Shown: piece by piece, positions 41,848 through 50,972 of the stretch
How positions within the stretch are numbered: the first letter of the stretch is position 1
How the letters are laid out: the number at the start of each line of letters is the position of its first letter
Assembly (NCBI GenBank): GCA_016789455.1
Contig: JAEUQU010000002.1
Coordinates: 434,001-498,000 of the forward strand
From: Candidatus Saccharibacteria bacterium
GTDB lineage: Bacteria > Patescibacteriota > Saccharimonadia > Saccharimonadales > Saccharimonadaceae
DNA length: 64,000 nucleotides
Direction: 5' to 3'
The notes under the pieces: generated by a model
Database searches by the model: none
What the model was told of the DNA's origin: nothing
The model's input: the letters and a program-made list of their open reading frames with translations, nothing else
Program-made: the position numbers and the translations under genes

Positions 41848-43061
41848 GCTGTAGCTCCGACGGGGGCTAAACCGTGATAAATTGCTTTGAACTGTCCGGC
41901 AGCCTTCTTCCAGGACATGTGGTTGAACTCGTGGGTGACCATGTCTTTGAGGGTGCATTGCAGCGCATCATGGCGGGCGACGGACACTATCTGCGAAGCA
42001 AAGGTCTCAATATCCCAGAAGTCGAACTTCAGGATGTTGTGCAGCACCTCGGCGGCACCTGACTGCTTGGATATGAGCAGGGCATTGTTGTGGCCGGCGG
42101 CCTCGAGCGCTACCAGCCCGAACGGCTCGCTGACCGAGGGCATGACAAAGATATCACCAATGTCATAGACATCGCGCCAGGCTTTGCCGCGGACGAAGCC
42201 GGTGAAGATGATGTTCTCGGAGATACCCAGCTCGGCAGAGCGCAGCAGCAGCTCGTCGCGGAGCTCGCCGGAACCGGCCAGCAGGAACAGCAGCTTCGGC
42301 TCCTGCTCGACGGCACGCTGAGCGGCCTCCAGCAGGTAGCGCAGGCCTTTTTGGACCGTCAGGCGGCCAACGCTGACGACGACGGTATAGCCACGTTGTT
42401 TCATCTGGGCGAGGTAGCGGTAGGTATTATCAGTGCCAAGCGGCTCGTAATCATCGATGTTGATGCTGTTGTGGACGACCTCCACCTTATCGGCGGGAAT
42501 GCCATACTCGCGGACGATGATGTCGCGGGTAATCTTGCTGACGGCGATGATCTTGTCGGCCATCATCAGGCCGTTGTATTCGATGTCATGCACCAGCGGG
42601 TTGCCATGATGTTCGCCGGAGCGGTCAAATTCGGTAGCGTGCACGTGGGCCACCAGCGGCTTGCCGGTGATTTCTTTGGCACGGATAGCAGCCTCAAAGG
42701 TCAGCCAGTCGTGGGCGTGGATCACATCGAGTTCCTGCTTCTTCACCATCTTCTCGACATGCTTGACATAGCGCATCTGCTGGGCGCGCAGGGTGCCGGG
42801 GATGCCGTGGTCACAGCTCTCAGCTTCGGTGCAGGTGTAGCAATGGCTGTCGTAAGCGCCCGGCAACATCAGCTGTTGCGGTGTCGCGTTGACGGCGCTG
42901 TGCACGGTCATGAAATCAATGTCGTGTTCCGCTGTGTACGGCACGACAAAATCAATGGACACGCCCTCCATGGCCAATTGCTTGGACATGTGATAACACG
43001 CCACTCCCAACCCACCGCTATTATGCGGCGGCAATTCCCACCCTAGCATTAAAATTTTCAT
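41844..43061 (-). CDS. GT4/GT5-type glycosyltransferase, glycogen synthase-like
   Basis: 405 aa. MKILMLGWELPPHNSGGLGV (the KxGG-like N-terminal loop), DVIHAHDWLTFEAAIRAKEI, KVEVVHNSINIDDYEP, VVSVGRLTVQKGLRYLLEAA and, after a sequencing of sugar-nucleotide residues, VMPSVSEPFGLVALEAAGHN (the E-x7-E motif). GT-B fold. First gene of a four-gene minus-strand operon with GH57 and GH15 enzymes, so it most likely builds an alpha-glucan store that the others trim. Confidence 0.88.
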   Translation of the reverse strand: MKILMLGWELPPHNSGGLGVACYHMSKQLAMEGVSIDFVVPYTAEHDIDFMTVHSAVNATPQQLMLPGAYDSHCYTCTEAESCDHGIPGTLRAQQMRYVKHVEKMVKKQELDVIHAHDWLTFEAAIRAKEITGKPLVAHVHATEFDRSGEHHGNPLVHDIEYNGLMMADKIIAVSKITRDIIVREYGIPADKVEVVHNSINIDDYEPLGTDNTYRYLAQMKQRGYTVVVSVGRLTVQKGLRYLLEAAQRAVEQEPKLLFLLAGSGELRDELLLRSAELGISENIIFTGFVRGKAWRDVYDIGDIFVMPSVSEPFGLVALEAAGHNNALLISKQSGAAEVLHNILKFDFWDIETFASQIVSVARHDALQCTLKDMVTHEFNHMSWKKAAGQFKAIYHGLAPVGATA

Positions 43062-43113
43062 GCGTCCCCGAAAGTCCCTGTATTGGTCCGAATGTTGGTT
43101 ATGCTTTTACTCC

Positions 43114-43142
43114 ATTGTACGAGTTCTTGATTTCCAATACAA
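43114..43142 (-). promoter_or_regulatory. Promoter of the alpha-glucan operon
   Basis: On the minus strand TTGTAT (43137-43142), 17-bp spacer, TACAAT (43114-43119). Confidence 0.7.
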
Positions 43143-43155
43143 CTCTATATTATTT

Positions 43156-43184
43156 CTTACTCTAGTTTATAGTATCGCTATAAT
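43156..43184 (+). promoter_or_regulatory. Leaderless-type promoter of the 43192 gene
   Basis: CTTACT (43156-43161), 17-bp spacer, TATAAT (43179-43184); ATG at 43192 follows 7 bases later. Confidence 0.65.
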
Positions 43185-43191
43185 AATGAGT

Positions 43192-43725
43192 ATGGAAACA
43201 GCTACAAAAGAAGAGGCTTGGCAAAAAGCAGTTAAACAAGTTCTTGCGATACAGGATAAGCTAGGCATGCCGATCGATAAAGAAATTACCGAGGCGGTAG
43301 CAGCTTTAAGATTGCATGGGTTTAACACTATAAGCTCTTGCGGAGGTCATGTTGCCAGGAACACAGGAGGCCCTTATGTGCTTTTTGAGTCACAGTTAGC
43401 ACTTCACCATGCACAAGAAGCAAGAAAGTTAGTGGATCATAAGCAAAAATATTTAGCCCTCCGCAAAAAGGCAAAAGACGCTTCGGCGCTGGAAATCAAC
43501 AAATTGTTAGTACTGTTAGAAAACTTTTATGCAAACAGGCAGGTTGCGTACAGACAACAAATAGTAGTGCAATACATGCCACTGTCAATTTATAGCCTGC
43601 ACATAGTAGGGGCAGAGGCTATGGAAACTGTTTACGGGGTGTATAAATCCGCCACACTGCAGCTTTACCAAAAAGAGTTTGCCGATTTTTCCGAATACCT
43701 TAAAAAAGAGTTTTTTGCGAAGTGA
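43192..43725 (+). CDS. Unrecognised 177-aa protein
   Basis: Start set at 43192 because the -10 box ends 7 bases earlier; upstream in-frame ATGs fall inside the promoter. Helical protein with RLHGFNTISSCGGHVARNTG near residue 45, then long charged helices (HHAQEARKLVDHKQKYLALR). Cys and two His around the SSCGGH motif might bind a metal. No signal or membrane segment; no family recognised. AT-rich. Confidence 0.65.
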   Translation: METATKEEAWQKAVKQVLAIQDKLGMPIDKEITEAVAALRLHGFNTISSCGGHVARNTGGPYVLFESQLALHHAQEARKLVDHKQKYLALRKKAKDASALEINKLLVLLENFYANRQVAYRQQIVVQYMPLSIYSLHIVGAEAMETVYGVYKSATLQLYQKEFADFSEYLKKEFFAK

Positions 43726-43926
43726 TAAAATGATGACACTCCCCCTGCCGGTACTGGGCCGGCAGAGGGGGTGTGTTACCGTTGCGGCGAGACGGCACAC
43801 GACGCCTTCGCCCTTGCACTTGTCGCACTCCCTGCTGTCGGAGCTGTTGGGGTCGCTGATGACCATGTCATCGTTCGGCACCCAGCCGCGTCCATCGCAC
43901 TTGTCGCAGACGTCCATGCATTCCAC
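43585..43926 (-). CDS. Small protein with DnaJ-like CxxCxGxG zinc motifs, C-terminal end uncertain
   Basis: Begins MECMDVCDKCDGRGWVPNDD and repeats ECDKCKGEGVV, two CxxCxGxG units as in the DnaJ zinc finger. A good promoter (TTTACT, 16 bp, TATAAT at 43956-43961) and GGGAGG just before the start support it. The frame runs to 43585, overlapping the end of the opposite gene and crossing a strong GC hairpin (43742-43770), so the last 60 residues may not be translated in this way. Probably binds zinc; function unknown. Confidence 0.55.
   Translation of the reverse strand: MECMDVCDKCDGRGWVPNDDMVISDPNSSDSRECDKCKGEGVVCRLAATVTHPLCRPSTGRGSVIILSLRKKLFFKVFGKIGKLFLVKLQCGGFIHPVNSFHSLCPYYVQAIN
43742..43770. 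terminator. GC hairpin between convergent genes
   Basis: ccccctgccgg-tactggg-ccggcagaggggg, about 11-bp stem with a bulge. No strict T run on either side. Lies just after the 43192 gene. Confidence 0.55.
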
Positions 43927-43955
43927 CTCCCTTCAAAGGTAGACAACGGGAAAAT

Positions 43956-43983
43956 ATTATATCACACATTTTAATTAAGTAAA
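43956..43983 (-). promoter_or_regulatory. Promoter of the CxxCxGxG gene
   Basis: Minus strand: TTTACT (43978-43983), 16-bp spacer, TATAAT (43956-43961). Confidence 0.7.
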
Positions 43984-43996
43984 CTTAGTTGCTTAT

Positions 43997-45229
43997 TTAC
44001 AGAGCACTTTTCAGTCGCCGGGCATACTTTTGATGAAGTGGGGCGCGGCAGACATCGCAGTTCTCCTCGATACTGGACGAGGCGCTCCATAGCCGCCAGG
44101 CCTTGGAGAACGGCAGGATGTCGGTGTAGCCGATAAGATCGGCGGCGCGGCGCAGCACGGAGCCGGGAGTACCGCCAAAGACCAGCGGGCCGTACTCAAA
44201 GATTGACCAGTTATCGCCGACCGGAATGACCACCGGCGGCTTACGCGCTTTGTATGCCTTGGGTGGTATTTGTTTCAGCTGGCGCTTAAGGTTACGGGCG
44301 ACGAAATCACCGTCGTAGAGCGCGGTCTGGGCCAAGCCGGAGTACGGCGTGGCAGCATTGTCACCGATGACATAGACGGAGGCCGCCGCCTGCATGAAGG
44401 CATCCACCTGGACCTTGCCGTTGGGCGCAAGCGTGAACTCATTGATATTCTCTTTGAAGAAGGGGTTGTTAGTGACACCGGAGGTCCAGATGACGGAATC
44501 GCTCTTGACCTTCTCGCCGCTGATGGTGACGGTCTGGGCGGTCTCTGCCTCCACCTTGGCACCGGTCATGACTTTTACGCCAAGTGATTTCAGGCGGTCC
44601 TCTACCAGCTGCGAGGCTTTCTCGCTCATGCGCGGTACCAGCCGGGGCGCCGCCTCTACCAGCATGACCTTCGGCTTCTTGTGCTTCAGGCCATGGCACT
44701 GGGCGATATGCTTGACGTATATGCCCAGCGACGCGCTCAGCTCGACGCCGGTCGGGCCGCCGCCGATGACGACGTAGGTTTCATCAAGCTGTTTTTGGTT
44801 GACGATCTGGTGGTGGATATGTTCTTTCAGGTCGGCGACTTCAGATTCCCCCTTGATACCGTACGAATACTTATCAAGCCCTTTGATGCCAAAATAATTG
44901 GTAACGACGCCAAGCGCCAGCACCAGGTAGTCATACGCGTACGAGGCGCCGGATTCCGCTTTCAGCCGCTTTTTGGCAACATTGACTGACTTGAGTTTGT
45001 CGTAGACGACGGTGATGGAAGGGTACTCGGCAAAAATCTCATCAAGCGGAATAATCGACTCATTGTAAGAATGGCCGGTTGCCGTGGCATACAGGGCCGG
45101 GTAATAGCGGAAGGTCGGCCGGTCGGCGATGACGGTAATTTTGTAGGGCGTGGAGCGGGCCAGCTGCATAGCGGTACGGATGCCGCCAAAGCCTGCACCG
45201 GCGATGATGATGTGTTGATTTGAGTGCAT
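43997..45229 (-). CDS. ndh: Type II NADH:quinone oxidoreductase (NDH-2 family)
   Basis: 410 aa from the ATG at 45229. FAD site IIIAGAGFGGIRTAMQLA, NAD site TYVVIGGGPTGVELSASLGI, second FAD motif YVIGDNAATPYSGLAQTAL. Single-subunit, non-proton-pumping NADH dehydrogenase on the inner face of the membrane. It diverges from cyoABCDE by 120 bases, so NADH electrons would pass by quinone to the bo3-type oxidase. The C terminus has a short CxxC (ENCDVCRAP) after an amphipathic region. Symbol given by family. Confidence 0.88.
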   Translation of the reverse strand: MHSNQHIIIAGAGFGGIRTAMQLARSTPYKITVIADRPTFRYYPALYATATGHSYNESIIPLDEIFAEYPSITVVYDKLKSVNVAKKRLKAESGASYAYDYLVLALGVVTNYFGIKGLDKYSYGIKGESEVADLKEHIHHQIVNQKQLDETYVVIGGGPTGVELSASLGIYVKHIAQCHGLKHKKPKVMLVEAAPRLVPRMSEKASQLVEDRLKSLGVKVMTGAKVEAETAQTVTISGEKVKSDSVIWTSGVTNNPFFKENINEFTLAPNGKVQVDAFMQAAASVYVIGDNAATPYSGLAQTALYDGDFVARNLKRQLKQIPPKAYKARKPPVVIPVGDNWSIFEYGPLVFGGTPGSVLRRAADLIGYTDILPFSKAWRLWSASSSIEENCDVCRAPLHQKYARRLKSAL

Positions 45230-45348
45230 ATTAACCCTTAATATAACTGACTTGGCCGCCCAGCAAAAGCCCGTGACGTTACAAGCATATGCGTGGTATG
45301 ATGAGCATAATCGGCATATCTTAAGAGCATAAGAGATAAAGGTGACAG

Positions 45349-46341
45349 ATGTATAAAATCGCAAAAATCATTCCCTGGGTGGTCATCCCCCTCATATTCG
45401 TCGTGATCGGGGTGCTGATGCAAGGGAAGTCAATCGCAGTGCTGCAACCGGCGGGTCAGATAGCAGCCCAGCAGCGCGACCTGCTGCTGTACGCCACATT
45501 GCTGATTCTCATCGTCGTCATCCCGGTGTTCGTCCTGGCCTTTACCATTGCCTGGCGCTACCGCGAAACCAACCCAAAGTCGGCCGAGCGCTACCATCCG
45601 GAGCTGGACGGCGACAAGCGCATGGAGGCCGTCTGGTGGGGCATCCCACTGGTCATCATCGGCGTGCTGTCAGTCATGATCTGGACCAGCAGCCACAATC
45701 TCGACCCCTACAAACCGTTGGCCAGCAACAAGGAAGCCTTCAGGGTGCAGGTGGTCGCTATGAAGTACAAGTGGCTCTTTATCTACCCCGAACAGGACAT
45801 CGCGTCGGTCAACCATCTTAAGATTCCTGTCGGCCGCCCCGTCGAGTTTGACGTGACTTCCGACGCACCCATGAACTCTTTCTGGATTCCCCGGCTCGGC
45901 GGCCAGGTCTATGCCATGGCCGGCATGAACACGAAGCTGCACCTGATTGCCGACCAGAAGGGGACGTTCCGCGGTTCCTCTGCCAATATCAGCGGCGAAG
46001 GCTTTGCCGACATGCATTTTTCGGTTGAAGCGATCAGTCCCTCCGAGCTGAACGCCTGGGCACGTGGCGTCCGCCAGAATAATGAACGCCTCAGTGTCCG
46101 CAGCTACAGCACGCTGGCCAGACCAGGCACAGTGGAGTCGCCACGCTACTATTCACTTGGCACCGACAACCTTTACGACACCATCCTGGCCAAGTATATG
46201 CATCCAGGCGGGCATGAGGTGACGGCACCCGCCAAGCACAGCCACAAGCAATCCGGCGGCCGCCAGCACGATCACGGCAGCCAGTCAGCCGACGAATACC
46301 ACAGCCACACAAAAGTAACCCCGGAAAAGGAACACCACTGA
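45349..46341 (+). CDS. cyoA: Cytochrome bo3-type quinol oxidase subunit II
   Basis: 330 aa. N-terminal hydrophobic helix (6-24), TM helices at about 47-70 and 96-112, then the cupredoxin domain: [55 protein letters not shown]. The CuA ligands (CxxxCxxxH) are absent, as in quinol oxidases, so it accepts quinol, not cytochrome c. No lipobox Cys, unlike E. coli CyoA. The last 50 residues are His-rich. AAAGGTG precedes the ATG. Confidence 0.95.
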   Translation: MYKIAKIIPWVVIPLIFVVIGVLMQGKSIAVLQPAGQIAAQQRDLLLYATLLILIVVIPVFVLAFTIAWRYRETNPKSAERYHPELDGDKRMEAVWWGIPLVIIGVLSVMIWTSSHNLDPYKPLASNKEAFRVQVVAMKYKWLFIYPEQDIASVNHLKIPVGRPVEFDVTSDAPMNSFWIPRLGGQVYAMAGMNTKLHLIADQKGTFRGSSANISGEGFADMHFSVEAISPSELNAWARGVRQNNERLSVRSYSTLARPGTVESPRYYSLGTDNLYDTILAKYMHPGGHEVTAPAKHSHKQSGGRQHDHGSQSADEYHSHTKVTPEKEHH

Positions 46342-48302
46342 TGCTAGGACGACTCTCCCTCGACGCGCTACCCCATGACATGATTGTGCTTGGCGGTGCC
46401 GTCACCATGGCCGGTGGCGGGCTGCTGGCAGTCGCCGCCCTGTTTTATTTCAAGCGCTGGACCTGGCTCTGGAAAGAGTGGCTGACATCGCTCGATCCTA
46501 AACGCATCGGCCTGATGTACGGCGTCATCGGCGTGCTGATGCTGCTGCGCGGCATCATGGACACCGTCCTGTTGCGCACCCAACAGGCTGTGGCAGCCGG
46601 TGGCGGCGGTCCTTTGACGGCCGATCACTTCCAGCAGATTGCCACGGCACACGGCACCATCATGATCTTCTTCGTGGCCATGGGCATCATGTTCGCCCTC
46701 ATCAACCTGATACTGCCATTACAGCTAGGCGCGCGTGATGTCGCCTTTCCATTCCTGAATTCCATCAGCTTCTGGCTGTTTGCCGCCGGCTTCGTACTGA
46801 TGAATATCTCGCTGATCATCGGCGAATTCGCTGCCACCGGCTGGCTGGCCTATCCGCCGCTCTCGGGCATTGCAGACAGCCCGGGAGTCGGGGTGGATTA
46901 TTGGATATGGAGCCTGCAGATCGCCGGCGTCGGCAGCCTGCTCTCCGGCATTAACTTCCTGGTGACCATCCTCAAGATGCGCGCACCGGGCATGACGCTG
47001 CGCAAGATGCCCATCTTTGCCTGGAGCGTACTGGGCAGCATGCTGCTGGTACTGTTCGCATTCCCGATTCTGACCGCAACCCTCGCCATGCTGTCGCTTG
47101 ACCGGCTGATTGGCACGCACTTCTTCACTTCCGACTTCGGCGGCAATCCGATGATGTACATCAACCTTATCTGGGCCTGGGGCCATCCGGAAGTGTATAT
47201 CCTGATTCTGCCAGCCTTTGGTATCTTTTCAGAGATCGTGGCAACGTTCTCACGCAAACGGCTCTTCGGCTACATGTCGATGGTCTGGGCCATCGGTGCC
47301 ATCACCTTCCTGTCATTCATCGTCTGGCTGCACCACTTCTTCACGATGGGCGGCGGCGCCAGTGTCAACACCTTCTTTGGCATCATGACGGCGGTCATTG
47401 CCGTGCCGACCGGCGTGAAGGTCTTTAACTGGCTGTTCACCATGTACCGCGGGCGCATCCGCTTTACAACGCCGATGCTGTGGTTCATGGGCTTTGTCAC
47501 TACCTTCACCATCGGTGGGGCGACCGGTGTGCTGATGTCCGTGCCAGCCATCGATTTCCAGGTCCACAACAGCCTGTTTCTGGTGGCGCATTTCCACAAC
47601 ATGATCATCGGCGGCGTGCTGTTCGGCTACTTCGCCGGCATTACCTATTGGTTCCCTAAGGTCTTTGGCTTTTCGCTCAACGAGAAAATCGGCAAGGCAG
47701 CCTTTTGGAGCTGGTTGATTGGCTTTTTGTTGGCCTTCATGCCAATCTACGCGCTCGGTCTGATGGGCGCCACCCGTCGCCTCGACCACTACGACGCCTC
47801 GTTAGGCTGGCAAGGCCTGTTTATCGTCGCTGCCTGCGGCGTGGCGGTCATCCTGCTGGGCGTCGGCCTGCAGGTACTCCAGGTCGCCTACAGCGTCTGG
47901 AAGCGCAAGCAGCAATTGGATACCACTGGCGACCCGTGGGACGGCCGCACGCTCGAGTGGGCCACCAGCTCTCCGGCTCCAAGCTATAACTTTGCCGTCA
48001 TCCCGGCCGTCACTGACCGCGACGCCTTCTGGGCAATGAAGGAGGCCGGCAAAAAACCGCCGACGCACTACGAGGACATCGAGCTGCCCCGCAATTCCGG
48101 CTTCGGACCGATGATCGGCGGCGCTGCCTTCGTCTTCGGCTTTGCCATCATCTGGCACATCTGGTGGCTGGCTATCATCGCGTTTGCGGCCCTCGTCTGC
48201 CTGATCATCATCCGCAGCTTCGACACGGAGACCGAATACACTATCACCGCCGCCGAAGTCACCACTATCGAAAAAGCCCGCCGGGCAGGAGGGAAGTCAT
48301 GA
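46341..48302 (+). CDS. cyoB: Cytochrome bo3-type quinol oxidase subunit I
   Basis: 653 aa. Heme-copper oxidase core. Near the N terminus [13 protein letters not shown] keeps the Arg-x3-Asp pair of the bo3 quinone site; [15 protein letters not shown] holds a heme His; [17 protein letters not shown] (CuB His, cross-linked Tyr), [10 protein letters not shown] (two CuB His), and [17 protein letters not shown] (heme His pair). The end [20 protein letters not shown] matches CyoB rather than aa3 enzymes. Start overlaps cyoA (tgatg). Confidence 0.98.
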   Translation: MLGRLSLDALPHDMIVLGGAVTMAGGGLLAVAALFYFKRWTWLWKEWLTSLDPKRIGLMYGVIGVLMLLRGIMDTVLLRTQQAVAAGGGGPLTADHFQQIATAHGTIMIFFVAMGIMFALINLILPLQLGARDVAFPFLNSISFWLFAAGFVLMNISLIIGEFAATGWLAYPPLSGIADSPGVGVDYWIWSLQIAGVGSLLSGINFLVTILKMRAPGMTLRKMPIFAWSVLGSMLLVLFAFPILTATLAMLSLDRLIGTHFFTSDFGGNPMMYINLIWAWGHPEVYILILPAFGIFSEIVATFSRKRLFGYMSMVWAIGAITFLSFIVWLHHFFTMGGGASVNTFFGIMTAVIAVPTGVKVFNWLFTMYRGRIRFTTPMLWFMGFVTTFTIGGATGVLMSVPAIDFQVHNSLFLVAHFHNMIIGGVLFGYFAGITYWFPKVFGFSLNEKIGKAAFWSWLIGFLLAFMPIYALGLMGATRRLDHYDASLGWQGLFIVAACGVAVILLGVGLQVLQVAYSVWKRKQQLDTTGDPWDGRTLEWATSSPAPSYNFAVIPAVTDRDAFWAMKEAGKKPPTHYEDIELPRNSGFGPMIGGAAFVFGFAIIWHIWWLAIIAFAALVCLIIIRSFDTETEYTITAAEVTTIEKARRAGGKS

Positions 48303-48919
48303 GCCGCGCCGCCACACTCGCCGGCCCACAGCACGTCGGCAACCATCAGCACGGACACGGGCAGGATGCCGCCAAGGTCTCCCTGGGTTTCTGGATATAC
48401 CTGATGACTGACTGCGTGCTGTTCGCCACCTTGTTTGCCACCTACGCCGTACTGCAAGGCAACACCTTTGGCGGTCCCGGCGCGAAAGAGCTGTTCAGTC
48501 TGCCGTTCGTGCTTGTTGAGACACTTATCCTGCTGACCAGCAGCTTTACCAGCGGCTTGATCCTGGTGGCGTTGCAGGCCCGCAAGCGCCAGCTGGTACT
48601 GCTATGGCTGGGTGTCACCATGGCGCTTGGCGCCGCATTCCTGAGTATGGAGCTCTACGAATTCAATGAGCTGATACATGAGGGCAACAGCTGGCAGCGC
48701 AGCGGCTTCCTCTCCGCCTTCTTCACGTTGGTGGGGACGCACGGACTGCATATTGCCACCGGCCTGCTGTGGGCCGCCGTACTGGGCTTTATGATCATCC
48801 GGCGCGGCCTGACACCCATGGCGGGCAAGCGGCTGATACTGTTCGGCCTGTTCTGGCATTTTTTGGATATCGTCTGGATCTTCATCTTCACCTTCGTCTA
48901 CCTAATGGGAGCCTTATAG
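48299..48919 (+). CDS. cyoC: Cytochrome bo3-type quinol oxidase subunit III
   Basis: 206 aa from the ATG at 48299 overlapping cyoB by ATGA. His-rich N terminus, then five TM helices: [76 protein letters not shown]. Matches CyoC. Confidence 0.96.
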   Translation: MSRAATLAGPQHVGNHQHGHGQDAAKVSLGFWIYLMTDCVLFATLFATYAVLQGNTFGGPGAKELFSLPFVLVETLILLTSSFTSGLILVALQARKRQLVLLWLGVTMALGAAFLSMELYEFNELIHEGNSWQRSGFLSAFFTLVGTHGLHIATGLLWAAVLGFMIIRRGLTPMAGKRLILFGLFWHFLDIVWIFIFTFVYLMGAL

Positions 48920-48920
48920 C

Positions 48921-49319
48921 ATGAGCAAGACACTGCAGAGCCCACCGGCAATCGAGGACGAGACTAAAGTCTCGGCCGGCAAGTACGTCGTCGGTTTCAT
49001 TATGTCGTTGGCCCTGACCCTGGCCGCATATTTTTTGGTAACCGGCCAAGCCGATGGCGGACGATCACTTTCATACTGGGGCCTGGTCTTCATCCTGTCC
49101 GGATTGGCGGTCTGCCAACTGCTGGTGCAGCTTGTCTACTTTTTGCACCTGGGGCGGGAGGCGCGGCCACGCTGGAACCTTATGGCTTTCTTCTTTGCGG
49201 TCGTGGTGGTGGTTATCGTGGTCATCGGCTCGATCTGGATCATGGGGCACCTCAATTACAACATGATGCCGCATGAGATGGATGATTACATGCGCAAACA
49301 GAACGACAGGGGCTTTTAG
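48921..49319 (+). CDS. cyoD: Cytochrome bo3-type quinol oxidase subunit IV
   Basis: 132 aa. Three TM helices with YVVGFIMSLALTLAAYFLVT, CQLLVQLVYFLHLG and WIMGHLNYNMM, the CyoD pattern. One base after cyoC. Confidence 0.94.
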   Translation: MSKTLQSPPAIEDETKVSAGKYVVGFIMSLALTLAAYFLVTGQADGGRSLSYWGLVFILSGLAVCQLLVQLVYFLHLGREARPRWNLMAFFFAVVVVVIVVIGSIWIMGHLNYNMMPHEMDDYMRKQNDRGF

Positions 49320-49351
49320 CCGTCTTGACAGATAATGCTAAAGGTTTTCAT

Positions 49352-50218
49352 GTGAAAAATTATTATCTGCTGACCAAGCCGGGCATCGTGTACGGCAATG
49401 CGCTGTCGGCGGTGGGCGGCTTCTTCCTGGGCGCGGCCGGCGTGGTTGATTTCGGTGTCTTCGCAGCTATGTTGTTCGGCATCTCGCTGGTCATCGCTTC
49501 GGCCTGCGTCTTCAATAATTATCTTGACCAGGGCATTGACGCCAAGATGCTGCGCACCAAAGGGCGGGCGCTGGTCAGCGGGGAGGTCAGCGGGACGGCG
49601 GCGTTGGTGTTCGGGACCATCCTGGGCGTCATCGGCTTCAGTCTGCTGTATAAGTACACGACGTATTGGGCCTTGTACCTGGCGGCCATCGGCTGGTTTG
49701 TCTACGTGGTGCTGTATGGCGTTTCCAAGCGGCGGAGCGTACACGGTACGTTGGTGGGCAGCATTTCCGGCTCGATGCCGATCGTGGTGGGGTATACCGC
49801 CGCCACTAACCAGTTCGACCTGACCGCCTGGCTGCTCTTTGCCATCATGACGGCCTGGCAGATGCCACATTTCTATGCCATTTCCTTGTTCCGGCGCAAC
49901 GATTACGCCCAGGCTGAGCTGCCGGTACTGGCGGTGGTGAAAAGCCGGCTGGTAGTAAAACAGTATATCGCGGTCTATATCATATTGTTCTGGCTGGCCT
50001 GTGTGGGGCTGTGGGCTGTTGGCGGGGCAGGCTTCGTGTTCATAGGAGCGATGTCGGTCATCAGTCTGCTGTGGGCGCGGCTGGCGCTGCAGGGATTACG
50101 CAGCCGCACTGCCAGTGCCCAGGCAGACGAGACATGGGCGCGGAAGGTGTTTGGGCAGTCTTTACGGGCGCTTTTGGTGCTGTGTGTGGTGATTTCGGTT
50201 GAGTTCGTTTTGCCATAA
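49352..50218 (+). CDS. cyoE: Protoheme IX farnesyltransferase (heme O synthase)
   Basis: 288 aa from the GTG at 49352, chosen because AAAGG lies 7 bases upstream and the protein then begins KNYYLLTKPGIVYGN as in CyoE; an in-frame TTG at 49325 would add nine residues. Prenyl-donor Asp-rich motifs: NNYLDQGIDAKM and the later QMPHFYAISLFRRNDYAQAE. Seven to eight TM helices. Makes the heme O needed by subunit I, completing a cyoABCDE operon. Confidence 0.96.
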   Translation: MKNYYLLTKPGIVYGNALSAVGGFFLGAAGVVDFGVFAAMLFGISLVIASACVFNNYLDQGIDAKMLRTKGRALVSGEVSGTAALVFGTILGVIGFSLLYKYTTYWALYLAAIGWFVYVVLYGVSKRRSVHGTLVGSISGSMPIVVGYTAATNQFDLTAWLLFAIMTAWQMPHFYAISLFRRNDYAQAELPVLAVVKSRLVVKQYIAVYIILFWLACVGLWAVGGAGFVFIGAMSVISLLWARLALQGLRSRTASAQADETWARKVFGQSLRALLVLCVVISVEFVLP

Positions 50219-50246
50219 CCAGTGAAGTCCTTATTGTTGTTGTATA

Positions 50247-50275
50247 TTGACTTATTTAGTTTTTTGTGATATAAT
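50247..50275 (+). promoter_or_regulatory. Promoter of the 50339 orphan
   Basis: TTGACT (50247-50252), 17-bp spacer, TATAAT (50270-50275). Leader of about 57 bases. Confidence 0.85.
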
Positions 50276-50338
50276 GTATAGGTTGTCGAACTCTGTTTCC
50301 GCACTTTCGCTGACACCCGACCCCAAGGAGTGGTTCTT

Positions 50339-50794
50339 TTGACCGCCAACCCCGACGCCATCGTCGCCCTGGACCCCGCGCCCGAGGCGTGCCTGACGCC
50401 CCAGGTCGTGAACCTCGAGTTCCACGGCAGCACCATCACCGTCACGCTGCTGCTCAACGACCTGTACTACACGCTCGAGCGGGTCCGCCCGGACTTCCCG
50501 GCGTTGGCCGGGCAGCGGCTGGAGATGCCCGGGCAGAACGTCGACGAGGTCTGCAGCCGGCTGCGCAATCGCTACCACGACGTGAGCAAGGCCAGCCTCG
50601 ACGGGCGCAGTGAACGGCACATCATCGGCGAGCTGCTGGCGGAGGACATCGCGTTCTTCGACAAGGTCCTCGCGGCCTTCCTGGACAGCAACTGCATGAC
50701 GGACCTGAAGCCCTCCGACAGGAGGTACTACGACCTCGTCAAGTCCTACGCAGCCGCCTGGCAGCGCGTCGCGCAGCTCATCGCCGGAGAGTAA
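50339..50794 (+). CDS. Unrecognised 151-aa protein, GC-rich orphan
   Basis: TTG start at 50339 chosen for AAGGAG 11 bases upstream (the GTG at 50330 is too close to it). Soluble, acidic; strand-rich N terminus (VVNLEFHGSTITVTLLLNDL) and helical C-terminal half (RYYDLVKSYAAAWQRVAQLI). No family recognised. Same style as the orphans at 1.1-4.9 kb: GC-rich codons, TTG start with strong Shine-Dalgarno, own promoter and GC hairpin terminator. Confidence 0.65.
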   Translation: MTANPDAIVALDPAPEACLTPQVVNLEFHGSTITVTLLLNDLYYTLERVRPDFPALAGQRLEMPGQNVDEVCSRLRNRYHDVSKASLDGRSERHIIGELLAEDIAFFDKVLAAFLDSNCMTDLKPSDRRYYDLVKSYAAAWQRVAQLIAGE

Positions 50795-50838
50795 TCCGGT
50801 ACCACCCCGCACAGCGCGGAGTCCACGCACCAAGTGGG

Positions 50839-50872
50839 CCCCGCTGCTGGCGGGGTTTCACTTTTATTTCAT
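50839..50872 (+). terminator. Terminator of the 50339 orphan
   Basis: ccccgc-tgctg-gcggggtttcacttttattt. On the other strand it also follows the end of the Y-polymerase operon. Confidence 0.8.
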
Positions 50873-50876
50873 CTCC

Positions 50877-50972
50877 TTACCGTATGGTGTGAAGGTGCCG
50901 CAGTGAGCGGCGCCACTCAATGGCGTCATAATGGCGCTCCAAGATAGTACTGATCCGTTCGGGCTTATTCAT
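50877..50972 (-). CDS. 31-residue peptide downstream of the Y-family polymerase
   Basis: ATG at 50972 overlaps the end of the polymerase gene and has a perfect AGGAGGT 5 bases upstream. 31 residues, basic, starting MNKPERISTILERHYDAIEW and ending RSLRHLHTIR. No family recognised. The strong ribosome site and the place before the shared hairpin support translation. Confidence 0.45.
   Translation of the reverse strand: MNKPERISTILERHYDAIEWRRSLRHLHTIR

Noticed and set aside
42090-43046. 318-aa plus-strand frame opposite the glycosyltransferase
   Set aside because: Shadow of the GT4 gene; no promoter, ribosome site or recognisable motif.
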